This document shows, one piece after another, positions 9,348 through 18,791 of a DNA stretch of 64,000 nt. The notes beneath the pieces are model-generated. The model was not told the origin of the DNA. It made no database searches and was given only the letters and a program-made list of their open reading frames with translations. Each line of letters starts with the position of its first letter. The first letter of the stretch is position 1. The translations under genes and the position numbers were made by a program. The DNA comes from Tritrichomonas musculus. Taxonomy: Eukaryota; Parabasalia; Tritrichomonadida; Tritrichomonadidae. The DNA lies in the NCBI GenBank assembly GCA_039105265.1, contig JAPFFF010000011.1, forward strand, positions 2,914,001 to 2,978,000, given 5' to 3'.

Positions 9348-9795
9348 ATATAGCAAACAGCTCTTCATTTGGCTGCTGAAAAAAGTAATTTGAAAGCATA
9401 TAATATACTATTGAATACAAAAGGAATGAATGTTGATCAAATTGATAATCAAAATGTTTTTTTAAAATATATATTTATTAATTGAAAGTTGCTAAAGATT
9501 ATCTTGATAATGACCAAAATTGCTTTAATGCTGATATATCGAAATTGTTACAATTCTGAAGTTATTGAAAAATTATATTTTTTCAATTCAAATTATAAAA
9601 AAGGATGACTCACTTTTCATCACTCAAAAAAAAATTTAAAGAAAAAAAAAAAAAAAAAAAAGGAGGGAGTATTCCTTTTTTTAAAAGCTAATAAACATGA
9701 TTATGTGTATTATACTAATATAATAATTATTATATATTAATAAAAAAAAAAATTGTTTAAACAAATTAATTAAATATTATTATTAGCATAAAATA
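9348..9795. other. Ankyrin gene remnant and AT-rich spacer
   Basis: 9354-9485 holds the last ankyrin repeat discussed under the ankyrin gene, and 9485-9559 a frame-shifted ankyrin-like tail. The rest is AT-rich with poly-A runs at about 9628-9661. It is also the 3' region of the PIP-box gene. Confidence 0.6.
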
Positions 9796-10731
9796 TTAAA
9801 AGTTTTCTAAGTCTGTGTCCGCATCACTATCTGTATCAAACAATAATGATGATAAACGTAATGACATTGGCTTCTTTATTATTCTTTTCACTGTTTTGTT
9901 GAATCCTACTCTAGTTTTTGGTTTTATGATGCTATTCTTTATTTCGCACTTTTCATCTTCATCATCACTTGAAGAATTAGTTGCCGATGTAGATGGTGAA
10001 GAAGAGTATGAATAATAAGCTTGATTATCTGAATCACTATCTTCTATAACCCTTTTCTTAAGTGGTGCCTCGATCATTGACTGGAGCAAAAACTCACTTT
10101 GGGCATGATTTAATTTTGGATACTCATTATCCCAGCATCGAGGTTCCCAAAAATCAGGAATATATTCCATGCATTTAATTTGTTCATAATGCTTTAAACG
10201 AGTTTTTTCACGTGAACGAATGTTTTGAAGACCATCTTTTTCCAATATGTCAGGGGCCATTGCTGGATGTGGGTGATCAAGGTCTTTTCCAAATTGAATT
10301 CTATGTTCAATTATTTCCAACTTCCAATGAAGATCCCTTTCTTCTTCATCATTCATTGAAATCATTTTTGGATGATTACCATCATTAGGCTGATTTTGTT
10401 TTCTTTTAATTTTTTTAGATTCATTTTGCCATTCTGGCGTTTGAATTTTTTCCTCGTTTGAGTCATTTTTTGGAAATTGGGGAATTTTTTCAACTTGAAC
10501 CTTATTCTCATTTTGTTTTTCAGTTATGTTGAATTCAAATGTTTCTAATGGAGAAGTTGGTGGAGAAGAGGAGCCATGAGAAGCTATATCTAATGGCAAA
10601 GTATCGGATAACGGTTTTTTAATATCATTATCAATTTTATTTTTGATTGGCGCGGCATCTGATTGGAGCTCTTTTTGGATACTTTTTTTTGGAGAGAAAA
10701 AGAAATCGATTGAGCATTGCTTTTGCTTCAT
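9796..10731 (-). CDS. N-terminal PIP-box protein, probable PCNA client of unknown function
   Basis: 311 residues. The N-terminus reads MKQKQCSIDFFFSPKK: Gln6, Ile9, Phe11 and Phe12 fit the QxxhxxFF PCNA-interacting motif, followed by basic residues as in DNA ligase I and MSH6. A disordered acidic/Asn-rich stretch (17-125) leads to a more ordered, Trp/Tyr-rich block (about 135-225: HWKLEIIEH, PDFWEPRCWDNEYPKL). A Ser/Asp-rich linker (SDSDN, SSSDDEDE) and a basic-then-acidic tail follow. I do not recognise the central block; a replication-coupled chromatin factor is one possibility. The ATG directly follows TTTATTCAA. Its promoter faces that of the GAF gene across 208 bases. Confidence 0.6.
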   Translation of the reverse strand: MKQKQCSIDFFFSPKKSIQKELQSDAAPIKNKIDNDIKKPLSDTLPLDIASHGSSSPPTSPLETFEFNITEKQNENKVQVEKIPQFPKNDSNEEKIQTPEWQNESKKIKRKQNQPNDGNHPKMISMNDEEERDLHWKLEIIEHRIQFGKDLDHPHPAMAPDILEKDGLQNIRSREKTRLKHYEQIKCMEYIPDFWEPRCWDNEYPKLNHAQSEFLLQSMIEAPLKKRVIEDSDSDNQAYYSYSSSPSTSATNSSSDDEDEKCEIKNSIIKPKTRVGFNKTVKRIIKKPMSLRLSSLLFDTDSDADTDLENF

Positions 10732-10939
10732 TTGAATAAAAAAATTTTAAAGAATAAATAGGAAAAATTGGCGCACATAACAGTATTAAATTCGTTATTA
10801 AAATTGCTTCAAATTCTATTAATTCGTTATTAAAAAATTTGAATATTGGCGCTAAATAATTGATGTTAAACATTCACCAGAACGATAATATTTTTTTATC
10901 AAAAATGTAATAAATTAACGTAATCAAAATCCATTCAAA
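10732..10939. promoter_or_regulatory. Divergent promoter region between the PIP-box and GAF genes
   Basis: Both ATGs are preceded at once by the same initiator-like block: ATTCAA-ATG on the minus strand (10729-10737) and CCATTCAAA-ATG on the plus strand (10931-10942). An AACGTA box lies at 10918-10923. The two leaders would be only a few nucleotides long, as is usual in trichomonads. Confidence 0.5.
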
Positions 10940-12853
10940 ATGAGCTTTTCGATAAAATCAGCACGTAAAACAATTGATTCAGCTCGATCGCAACGACCCT
11001 CTACTGCTTATTCGGCTAGACCACCTCTCGCTAAACCAAATAATGATTTTACCAAAGAAGAACAGCAAAAATTGTCAGCAACCTCAAGAATCAATGCCGA
11101 ATTATCAACTCATCCTGCTGCATATCAGCGTCAAATTAAAGTTCCTTTTCATACAATTCCAACACGACTTGGTAAATATAATTTAGAAGATAAACTTGAA
11201 CATCCTTTTAAGACTGATCAAGTGTCTGCAAAAGATTCTACTCCTTACGAATTATCATCAAAAAATTATGATAACCTATATATAACTTTTGACTTGCTAA
11301 AAACGATGACTCCAAGAAATTGTGTAAAGTGCTTAAATTCTACTCCAATTTTTTTACGTACCATGTTTCTTCAAGGGCAGCTAGACCCAGATTTGGTCAG
11401 TAGCGTTGCTTTATCACTTACTCAGAACGAACTCCAAAAATTTATGCTAAATATGACATCAGAGATTAATTTATACTCTGGATTGAACTCATGCTTGACA
11501 ATTGCTGAAGTAGAAGAAAAAATTCTTAATATGATTTCTGTTCAATTCGCGACAGTTTGGATAAAGTCAGATTTTGCTAATTTTGCAATATCTGAGACTC
11601 GAAAAGAAGTTTTAATAATGGGGGAAACAGTATTAACAAATGCTTTTGAAAAAAAAGATGATGTTGTTACAGGCGATCCCGGTCATTATGACTATTTTTC
11701 TGTTGAACATGACTTGCCGTTGATACGAGGATGCAAATCAATGATGCTTCTTCCAATTGTTAATCCAAATGATGAAATTGTTGCTGTTCTCCAAGTAGCA
11801 GGATTTCAAAATTCAATGTCTGAAATGCAAACAGAATTTCCGCAATATTATATTGATACCTTAAAAATTGTTCGTGATATTATTCAACATAAATTTTTTA
11901 CTGTCCAAACACAAAGGACAGTTCCAAGCAATATCTCAAATGTTTTTAATGATGTTGAAAATGCATCACTTCAAAAAACATCTGCGCAAATTTGTAAATT
12001 TCTTCAAAATACTTTTCCATGTGAATCAGCAGAACTTTATATATTTGATGATAGATATCGATCTTTAATCAGAATTAGTGATAATAAAGAATTTGGTGAA
12101 TTAGAAGGAGGTATTTCTTTTCAGGCAGGGCTTATATCCAAGCCAATCATCGTTCCTCATGGTGTGTCCCACCCGTCATATAATAAAGAAATTGATGGAA
12201 GATATTCGAATCAATCTGTCATGTCTAAGTCATTATTTCAAGGGAGAGATCATTTTGTTGTTACGCTTCGAGCTAAACCTAATTCACCTTCTTTTTCACA
12301 AAACGATATTAAATTATTGGGTGATTTATCTATGGTAATTTGTGATGCACTAAGACTATCAAAATGGTTAGGAAAACAATCAGAAACGATGGAAAAGATG
12401 AAAAAAGATTTAAGTATATACGCTATAATTACCAATTCACTTGCCGATGTTACAACTAAAGGTGCAAAAGCTTGGAATACAATCAAGGCAGCATCAAATC
12501 AATTTTTTCAATCTGATTCACTTTTTGTTTGCTTATTTGACGGGAGATATATGAAATATACACCAACAGATGTTAAAAGTAAATTTGAAGATTGTTGTGC
12601 AGGCACTGCATATAACTATAGAGAGACTGTCCTCACACATGCAGATGATGAAAATTCCAAATTTAATCCAGCCCTTTATTCTCAGCTAAATGTTAAATGC
12701 GAAGTCTCGTTATGCTTCCCATATAGAGTTAACGGCCGAGTCACTGGATCAATTGAAATAATTAATCCCAAAATTGTTGATCATACAACAGATGAAATTA
12801 AGCTTTTTGCTAACTTGGTTTCTATTTTATTGAATAGTCCAGCTCCAAAATGA
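10940..12853 (+). CDS. Multi-GAF-domain protein
   Basis: 637 residues. A Ser/Arg/Lys-rich N-terminus (1-60) precedes a helical part and then GAF-like folds: one at about 185-315 (the LLPIVNPNDEIVAVLQVAG strand pair is diagnostic), a second at about 345-475 (ESAELYIFDDRYRSLIRI, later FVVTLRAKPNSPSFSQNDIKLLGDLS), and a third at about 490-635 (SLFVCLFDGRYM, VSLCFPYRVNGRVTGSIEIINP). GAF domains bind cyclic nucleotides or other small ligands. No phosphodiesterase, cyclase or kinase catalytic part is attached, so it is probably a sensor or scaffold. The order resembles the regulatory half of GAF-containing phosphodiesterases; the ligand is unknown. Confidence 0.75.
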   Translation: MSFSIKSARKTIDSARSQRPSTAYSARPPLAKPNNDFTKEEQQKLSATSRINAELSTHPAAYQRQIKVPFHTIPTRLGKYNLEDKLEHPFKTDQVSAKDSTPYELSSKNYDNLYITFDLLKTMTPRNCVKCLNSTPIFLRTMFLQGQLDPDLVSSVALSLTQNELQKFMLNMTSEINLYSGLNSCLTIAEVEEKILNMISVQFATVWIKSDFANFAISETRKEVLIMGETVLTNAFEKKDDVVTGDPGHYDYFSVEHDLPLIRGCKSMMLLPIVNPNDEIVAVLQVAGFQNSMSEMQTEFPQYYIDTLKIVRDIIQHKFFTVQTQRTVPSNISNVFNDVENASLQKTSAQICKFLQNTFPCESAELYIFDDRYRSLIRISDNKEFGELEGGISFQAGLISKPIIVPHGVSHPSYNKEIDGRYSNQSVMSKSLFQGRDHFVVTLRAKPNSPSFSQNDIKLLGDLSMVICDALRLSKWLGKQSETMEKMKKDLSIYAIITNSLADVTTKGAKAWNTIKAASNQFFQSDSLFVCLFDGRYMKYTPTDVKSKFEDCCAGTAYNYRETVLTHADDENSKFNPALYSQLNVKCEVSLCFPYRVNGRVTGSIEIINPKIVDHTTDEIKLFANLVSILLNSPAPK

Positions 12854-13446
12854 TCGATGATCATTTTAGTTTATCTAGAAAGGAAAATAAATATAAATCA
12901 AATAAAGCGGCCAGCTTAAATATTTACGAATTGCCTTCTAATATTTAATTGACTTAGTTGGCGTAATGCATATTCTTATAACGGCAAACATGATCTTTTT
13001 CAGAAAATAACTGTTATTGGTAGTAGTTTGTATTTATTTATTTACATAGATAATATTGCATTTATTTTTTTAATCTATTATTAAATTATGATAAATCTTT
13101 TATTATTATTATTATTATTTGAACTTCTATGATTTTTTCCCTCTCAAATGCTTCTAATATCATATAATTAATGTATACTTCCAAATACATGAAAAAAAAA
13201 AAAATAAAAAAATAAAAATTCTTATCTTCGTAAAGGGAAGAGCATATTAATATGATATTTTAAATAATATTAATGATTCATTTTTATAAACTTGAAATTA
13301 TTTAAAATATATATGTTTTCTTACTTCAGTTCTCATGAATATATTTAAAAAATAAATGCCTAATAATTTGCCTAATTCTAATAGTCAAAATTAAAATTCA
13401 CCTATTACTGGTAAAACTAATTTATCCTTTTCATCTATATATAAAT
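12854..13446. other. Intergenic spacer
   Basis: AT-rich, with a short TTA trinucleotide run at about 13098-13120 and a poly-A patch near 13190-13218. No gene seen. A TTCACCT block lies at 13398-13404, 43 bases before the BTB gene. Confidence 0.5.
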
Positions 13447-14934
13447 ATGATAAACCCTTTTTATATACGTGGCCACTCAAATCAATATGCTTATTTTCGA
13501 CAAAAAAATCAATTTATAGATTGCGAGTATCATGTTTCTAAAAAAACTTATTATGCCCATAAGCTTGTTTTATCAATTTTTTCCAAACTTCTTCGTAATC
13601 ACTTTTTAAATAAATCCCCTGATTCAGATAATGATATTTCATACAAACTTCCAATTCCTTATAACGAATCAATGTTTGAAGAACTTGTGAACTATTTTTA
13701 TGATACAAATTTTAAACTTGACAAAATTGATTCATCTCATCTTTTACCATGGCTTTCTATGGGATATATCTATGATGTAAAAACAATCAACGAAATTATT
13801 GAGCCTATAATTTCAGAACGTTTTCTATATAATCCTAAAGATGAAAATTTAGACATTATCCTTCGATTTTCAGAATATTATAAAAATGTTCGTTTAAATC
13901 CTCAATGCTTCAAGGAGTTTGAAGGGATTGAAGAAAATGTACAAAATTTCATGAAAAGCCAAAATTTATTTGTTTCATATTTGGGAGATCGTTTTGAAGT
14001 CATTGAACAGGACAGGAAAAGATTATCAAAATTGACTCCTTATTTAATATCCGAGATATTAAAGCATAAAGATGAAAAAGATTATGATGATATTCGAAAA
14101 GCAAGAATTTTAGAAAATTATGTTAAAGTTTTGAGATTAGCCAAAGAAAATTTGACAATCAAAGATAGAGAAATTCTTCAGGATGTTATTTCTTGGGAAA
14201 AAGATGATTCATACGAATTATTTACGCACAGCGATTTAGACTGGATTCTCCCTAAAGTTGCCAGACCACAAATTATCAAACTCTTGCGAGCACGCCGAAA
14301 GACGCTCAGGTCGCTTAATGATTCAAGTATTCAAAGCCAACCACAAATTAATCACTGGTATGCTATTTCCTGCGTTAATAATATTGAAACAGCACATGAA
14401 AAAACAGATGAACCATATTCAATTATTCATTTTATTGGAACACTTGGAAATTCAAATAAAGTTGATTTTATTAATCCAAAAAAATATCACTTCTTGAAAA
14501 GCAATTTCTGTCCATCTCTATCTGATTCAGCAAATTATGATGATCTTTCAATTTTCGACGAAGGAGCTATTGATGAAAAGACGTATTTCTTATCAGATTG
14601 TGTTGACTTAAGCCAGATAAAAAGTAACAGTGAACTTCCATATGCTGGTTTCGATTTGCCTGATTCTCGCATTAGCATTGAACAAGTGACTTTAACTTCG
14701 TCTGTTAAGCGGCCTAATGATAGACCCCAGAAAATGAAATTGATTCTTGATCAAAAAGAAAGTATCAGCGCTCAAATCCAAGATAAGCAATTGATTTTTA
14801 ATCTGCATGATTCAGAACAGAAGGCCAGCTCTATCAAACTTCAGATAGATACTGTCAAACCAACAACGCCTTTATTTTTTTCTCTTCGCGTTCATCGTTT
14901 GCAAGTATATGGGAAGTTTTTACCAGAAGTTTAA
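13447..14934 (+). CDS. BTB/POZ-domain protein
   Basis: 495 residues. The N-terminal BTB fold is clear at about 20-105: FIDCEYHVSKKTYYAHKLVL, then SKLLRNHF, a PIPYNESMFEELVNYFY strand-helix pair and a final helix. A helical region to about 295 could be BACK-like. The C-terminal 200 residues look beta-rich (NHWYAISCVNN onward, ending FFSLRVHRLQVYGKFLPEV) and may be a discoidin-like or other jelly-roll domain. BTB proteins often serve as cullin-3 substrate adaptors; this architecture, BTB plus a C-terminal beta domain, is common in trichomonad expansions. The stop is TAAAAA. Confidence 0.8.
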   Translation: MINPFYIRGHSNQYAYFRQKNQFIDCEYHVSKKTYYAHKLVLSIFSKLLRNHFLNKSPDSDNDISYKLPIPYNESMFEELVNYFYDTNFKLDKIDSSHLLPWLSMGYIYDVKTINEIIEPIISERFLYNPKDENLDIILRFSEYYKNVRLNPQCFKEFEGIEENVQNFMKSQNLFVSYLGDRFEVIEQDRKRLSKLTPYLISEILKHKDEKDYDDIRKARILENYVKVLRLAKENLTIKDREILQDVISWEKDDSYELFTHSDLDWILPKVARPQIIKLLRARRKTLRSLNDSSIQSQPQINHWYAISCVNNIETAHEKTDEPYSIIHFIGTLGNSNKVDFINPKKYHFLKSNFCPSLSDSANYDDLSIFDEGAIDEKTYFLSDCVDLSQIKSNSELPYAGFDLPDSRISIEQVTLTSSVKRPNDRPQKMKLILDQKESISAQIQDKQLIFNLHDSEQKASSIKLQIDTVKPTTPLFFSLRVHRLQVYGKFLPEV

Positions 14935-14977
14935 AAATAAAAGTTATTTGAATATATCTTTTTTTTTTTTTTTTTTT

Positions 14978-15002
14978 CTCTCTCTCTCTCTCTCTCTCTC
15001 TC
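14978..15002 (+). repeat. (CT)n microsatellite
   Basis: About 12 CT units directly after a poly-T run of some 20 bases, 45 bases downstream of the BTB gene stop. Confidence 0.95.
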
Positions 15003-15114
15003 CTCCGATTTATATTTATTAAAACAACTTGAAAGGATAATATCAATAATGAAAAAATTTATTTCATTATAATTAAACGATCTTTTTTAACTGAAATATT
15101 TATTTGAAAAAAAT

Positions 15115-15491
15115 GGGGAATCGTATTTTTTTATTCAATTTTTGAATACTTTTTTATTCAATTTTTGCTAAATAATGAATAAAAATATAGTTCAAATGGC
15201 TTCCCGATTCATCCAGCAATTCAAGGAACCTGATTCGGCTTCACGCAGCCCTATGGTGATCACTGGTGCGTATATTCCTGAAAAATTATGTAAAAATAAA
15301 AAAAAATTATATCAAAAAAAGTAAATAGTTATAATTTTAAGAGAAAATTTAAATTTACGATTTTTTTGGTTAATTTTCTTAACAGAGTAAGTTAAATTTC
15401 ACCTTAAGATGGCGGTTTTTTACTTTCCATGAATAGCTATTCACGGATAGAAAAACCATTCAAAAAGTGGCGTAGAAAAAAACGATTGTCC
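15115..15491 (+). mobile_element. Internally deleted mariner-type element next to a bromodomain gene
   Basis: The left end (GGGGAATCGTATTTTT at 15115-15130) and right end (TTCAAAAAGTGG through GGCGTAGAAAAA at 15459-15480, then ACGATTGTCC) match the end of the mariner fragment at 53779-53811, though the left arm has a small internal deletion. The first 130 bases match that copy, including a 42-codon frame from 15196 starting MASRFIQQFKEPDSAS. The rest, including all catalytic sequence, is missing, so the copy is about 377 bp. TA follows the right end. It stops 8 bases before the ATG of the bromodomain gene at 15499, so that gene's leader is transposon-derived. Confidence 0.75.
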
Positions 15492-15498
15492 TAAAAAA

Positions 15499-15936
15499 AT
15501 GGATATAAATGACGCCCAGCGAAAATGGTGTATAAAGGTCATTAATCATTTATTCAAATGGAAACTTACTGTTTTTTTCCGGCGTCCTATTGATCCTGCT
15601 AAAAATGAATTTCCAAATTATTTTCAAATTATTCAAAAACCAATGGATTTAGAAACTGTCAAAAAGACATTGCTTGATGGAAATTATCCAAATATTGATT
15701 CTTTCACGGCAGATTTGCAATTAATCTTTGAAAACGCAAAAAAATATCATGGTCAAAATACGATAATGTGGTTTATAGCCGAAGAAATACTTCAATGGAT
15801 TGAAAAAATGAAAGAAAAGCTTATTTTATCTTCTGATGAAATTTGGTATAATGAATTAGTTGAAATACAAAAAAAGATTGATGTACATGTTTCAAAAATG
15901 CCTTCAACATTTACATTCTCCAAAATTTCTAAGTAA
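15499..15936 (+). CDS. Small single-bromodomain protein
   Basis: 145 residues, essentially one bromodomain plus a short tail. The ZA loop and PMDL signature are clear (NYFQIIQKPMDLETVKKTLL, about 41-60), followed by the B helix with DLQLIFENAKKYHG. The conserved acetyl-lysine-binding Asn at the end of helix B (YN in most bromodomains) is His here (YHG), so binding may be altered. The tail has an EIWYNELVEIQKKI helix also found in the second bromodomain gene at 20993-21589, so the two are paralogs. Its leader lies within a mariner end whose CCATTCAAAA (15456-15465) is like the initiator block of the GAF gene. Confidence 0.88.
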   Translation: MDINDAQRKWCIKVINHLFKWKLTVFFRRPIDPAKNEFPNYFQIIQKPMDLETVKKTLLDGNYPNIDSFTADLQLIFENAKKYHGQNTIMWFIAEEILQWIEKMKEKLILSSDEIWYNELVEIQKKIDVHVSKMPSTFTFSKISK

Positions 15937-16374
15937 TGTTATTCATTTTTTTTTTTTTTTTTTATTTTCTTTTTTAATTCATTAGAGTACCAAAATTTAC
16001 TCATTTTGTATTTTGTTTCATAGTACTTTTTTATAGATTTTTATGTAATAAATTTAAATTTGATACATTTATTATCAAGTTGCAAAATATTTAGTCTTTA
16101 AGACTTATTTAATGAACTTTTTTCATTATGTAAACGATGTCATGTTTCTTTTTCTTTCTCTCTCTCTATTTTTATTTCATTATTTTGATATCATGGCATC
16201 ATTATAAATATGATAAAGTTTTTTGCAATTGCTTCTTTCATGGAATCTTAATCTAAACAAATTAAATAAATAAATTATGTTATTTGATAAATATATTATA
16301 TATAATATTATATGTAAGAAGAAAACATGTTTTTATTAATAGATTTATTTAGTTGGAATAACAATAATAATATT
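15937..16374. other. Intergenic spacer between convergent genes
   Basis: It holds the 3' regions of the bromodomain and AHI1-like genes. AT-rich, with a poly-T run at about 15948-15963. No gene seen. Confidence 0.5.
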
Positions 16375-18336
16375 TTAAAATTGATGATCGCTATCTGGGA
16401 AACTTTCATCGCCTTCGCTTCCGGGAAAAGAATTACTTTCATTATCATAGCCTGAATCATACTCTAATGAATTACTATCATACTCACGGAAATCATTAAT
16501 CTGTTTCTTTGTATCTTCTGTATAGTTATCGACATTGGCATTCTGATTTTCATCTTGTTTAATTGTGGTATTATTTGTACTTGCGGTATTTTCAACAAAA
16601 ATAGGAGGTCTGTTTGGTAAGGGTCTTTTCCTGGCAGCTTTAGTAGCTTTTTCTGCTTTATAAATAAGAATTGGCTCTCCATCACCAAAAGATGAAAAAG
16701 CGCACATATCTGTTTTATGGTTCCATGCCATTGATGTAACAGGGTTTTTAAACTTGTGAGTCCATTCAATAACATTTACTTGTTCATTCTCTTTAACATT
16801 CCAAATGCAAATGCTTCCATTTTCTGAGCCAGCAAATATAAATTTGGAATCTGGACTGAATGATGCTTTCATTAAATATTTGGAGCAATTGATTCCAAAG
16901 TAACGTTGCGAAACAACCATGATTCTTGTTTCAAAGTTTCGGACGAAATTGTCTTGAGTTGTAACAAGTAAAGATAAATTTGATCTTCCCATACTTAAGT
17001 TTGTTATGCAAGTATTTTTAATTTCGTTATCGACAACCATCTTTTGGAATGTTACTAATTCTGAATCGCCTGATTGTGAAGCTGAGCTGCTGCGGGAATC
17101 AAGAAGATCGACATTAACGTTCCAAACGCTAATCATTCCAAGAGCATCACCAGCGAAAAGTTGTTTACCATTTGGTGAAAAAACAAGAGAATTAATACGA
17201 ATTTTATGTTGGCTGAGTTTTTGAATAATTTTTCTTCTTTTCACATCCCATATTCTGATTATTCCATCATAACCAGCAGTAGCAATAATATTACTATCAA
17301 GTGGATTGAATTTACCGGTATATTGATAACTTGTAGTTGCAAGTGTTGCAATAGCTTTAGGAGAACCATCGCTATTCCAAACACGAGCTGTTCCATCTGA
17401 AGAAACGCTAAGAAGTCGTCTATCATCTTTTGAGAACGCAAGTTCATAAATAAGATCAATGTGTGCAGGAAAGTATGAAATTATATGGAAATTAACTGTT
17501 TCATATAAGTAAACATAAAATTCATTATTACTTTGAATTGCAGCAGCTAAAACTGTTCCTGCACGATTGAATGTGAGACATAGAGCGCCATGTTCACCTG
17601 CAGGAATCTGGGCGTTTAGATATCTTGGAATTTGTGAAGCCGGTCGTATTGTTGAATATTGAGTTTCACTTAAATTGAGGTTACTAAGGCCAGCCTCGGA
17701 ATCAAGAAGTTCGTCCAAAGAACGAGCTGAAACTTCTTTTTGGAAAACATTCTCTGGTCTATCTTCAACATTTTCTACTTCAGTGGAAACTATTTCATCT
17801 ATTTCAACTGTTAATGTTGCATTTATTGGATTTTTAGATTGCAAAAGTGAAACTGCAGGAAGTGACGTACCAATAACTGTGGAATTAAAATCTTTAGGAT
17901 ATTCATATAATTGCAATTTGAGCATTTTATTTATATTTTTTGAATGGCCATCTGCGCTTTTAACTTTTAAAAATGCGAATGCTATTGAATTAAAAAAATG
18001 CTTTTTTTTGTGGATTGTGAAATCGATGATCTCGAAGAGCATAATTGTATCCTGATTAAAAAGAACTGACGGATTTTCATTGACAATAAATGTCTCATTC
18101 CATAAAGCAGAGGATGCTGTTAATTTGCTGCAATTAATACCTCGAGTAGTAAATTGTGGAATATATGGCGATTTTTCATATTGAGATATTACTTGTTTTG
18201 ACATATCTTTTTTTTTCAAAAGTAGTCCTGTTGAAATACTAGCGAGAGATACACGAACACCGACATTCTTGAGTGGGCAATCAGATACAAGTTCGGAGCA
18301 TCCGATTACTTGGACAGAGAAGGCGTCTGCATTCAT
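16375..18336 (-). CDS. Jouberin/AHI1-like WD40 protein
   Basis: 653 residues. The N-terminal 180 residues follow the pre-WD40 domain of jouberin: VGVRVSLASISTGLLLKK, YIPQFTTRG, SSALWNETFIVNENPSV, IMLFEIIDF, IAFAFLK and KMLKLQLYEYP appear in the order seen in animal AHI1 (VILFFEILDF, IAWAFLK, LRLQLY). WD40 repeats follow at about 240-560 (LLSVSSDGTARVWN, IIATAGYDGIIRIWDV, LFAGDALGMISVWNV, FIFAGSENGSICIWNV). The tail is acidic and disordered; the SH3 domain of animal AHI1 is absent. Jouberin is a ciliary transition-zone and basal-body protein. The family call is from remembered motif order. Confidence 0.8.
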   Translation of the reverse strand: MNADAFSVQVIGCSELVSDCPLKNVGVRVSLASISTGLLLKKKDMSKQVISQYEKSPYIPQFTTRGINCSKLTASSALWNETFIVNENPSVLFNQDTIMLFEIIDFTIHKKKHFFNSIAFAFLKVKSADGHSKNINKMLKLQLYEYPKDFNSTVIGTSLPAVSLLQSKNPINATLTVEIDEIVSTEVENVEDRPENVFQKEVSARSLDELLDSEAGLSNLNLSETQYSTIRPASQIPRYLNAQIPAGEHGALCLTFNRAGTVLAAAIQSNNEFYVYLYETVNFHIISYFPAHIDLIYELAFSKDDRRLLSVSSDGTARVWNSDGSPKAIATLATTSYQYTGKFNPLDSNIIATAGYDGIIRIWDVKRRKIIQKLSQHKIRINSLVFSPNGKQLFAGDALGMISVWNVNVDLLDSRSSSASQSGDSELVTFQKMVVDNEIKNTCITNLSMGRSNLSLLVTTQDNFVRNFETRIMVVSQRYFGINCSKYLMKASFSPDSKFIFAGSENGSICIWNVKENEQVNVIEWTHKFKNPVTSMAWNHKTDMCAFSSFGDGEPILIYKAEKATKAARKRPLPNRPPIFVENTASTNNTTIKQDENQNANVDNYTEDTKKQINDFREYDSNSLEYDSGYDNESNSFPGSEGDESFPDSDHQF

Positions 18337-18791
18337 TTTTTAAGATTTAAACGGATGTGATAAAATTTAAATTGGTTATTTTATAATGGTAAAAATTCAC
18401 CATAACGATATAAATTAAAACGTAATTATTTTGACTAAATTATAATAATCCTATCTTTTCTGATGAAATTAGCAGTAAAATAATTGATATAAGCCATATT
18501 TTCAGAAAAATAAATCAACGTGTTAATTTAAATTGTTAATCTCGTTATTTTCTAATGAAAAAAATGCAAACGTAAATGGAGGATAAAAAAAGTTTACGTT
18601 TTTATTTTTCAATTCAATTTTTATGTAAAATTTATTCAAAATTATAAAAAAATATATAATCATTTAATTCATATTCTTATTTATGTAAATAACTAATTTT
18701 GCTATATTTGATATTATCCAACATAAAACATCTTTTTGATAGATTGATGGGACAAATAAAAGGTGAAAAAGTTGCTAATTTTCTCATATAT
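18337..18791. other. Intergenic spacer, upstream of AHI1-like and dymeclin-like genes
   Basis: AT-rich. TTCACCATAACGATA at 18398-18412 combines a TCACC block with an AACGAT box, about 65 bases upstream of the AHI1-like ATG. No gene seen. Confidence 0.5.

Noticed and set aside
14855-15046. 63-codon frame with RERERE runs
   Set aside because: Product of the CT microsatellite read on the minus strand.
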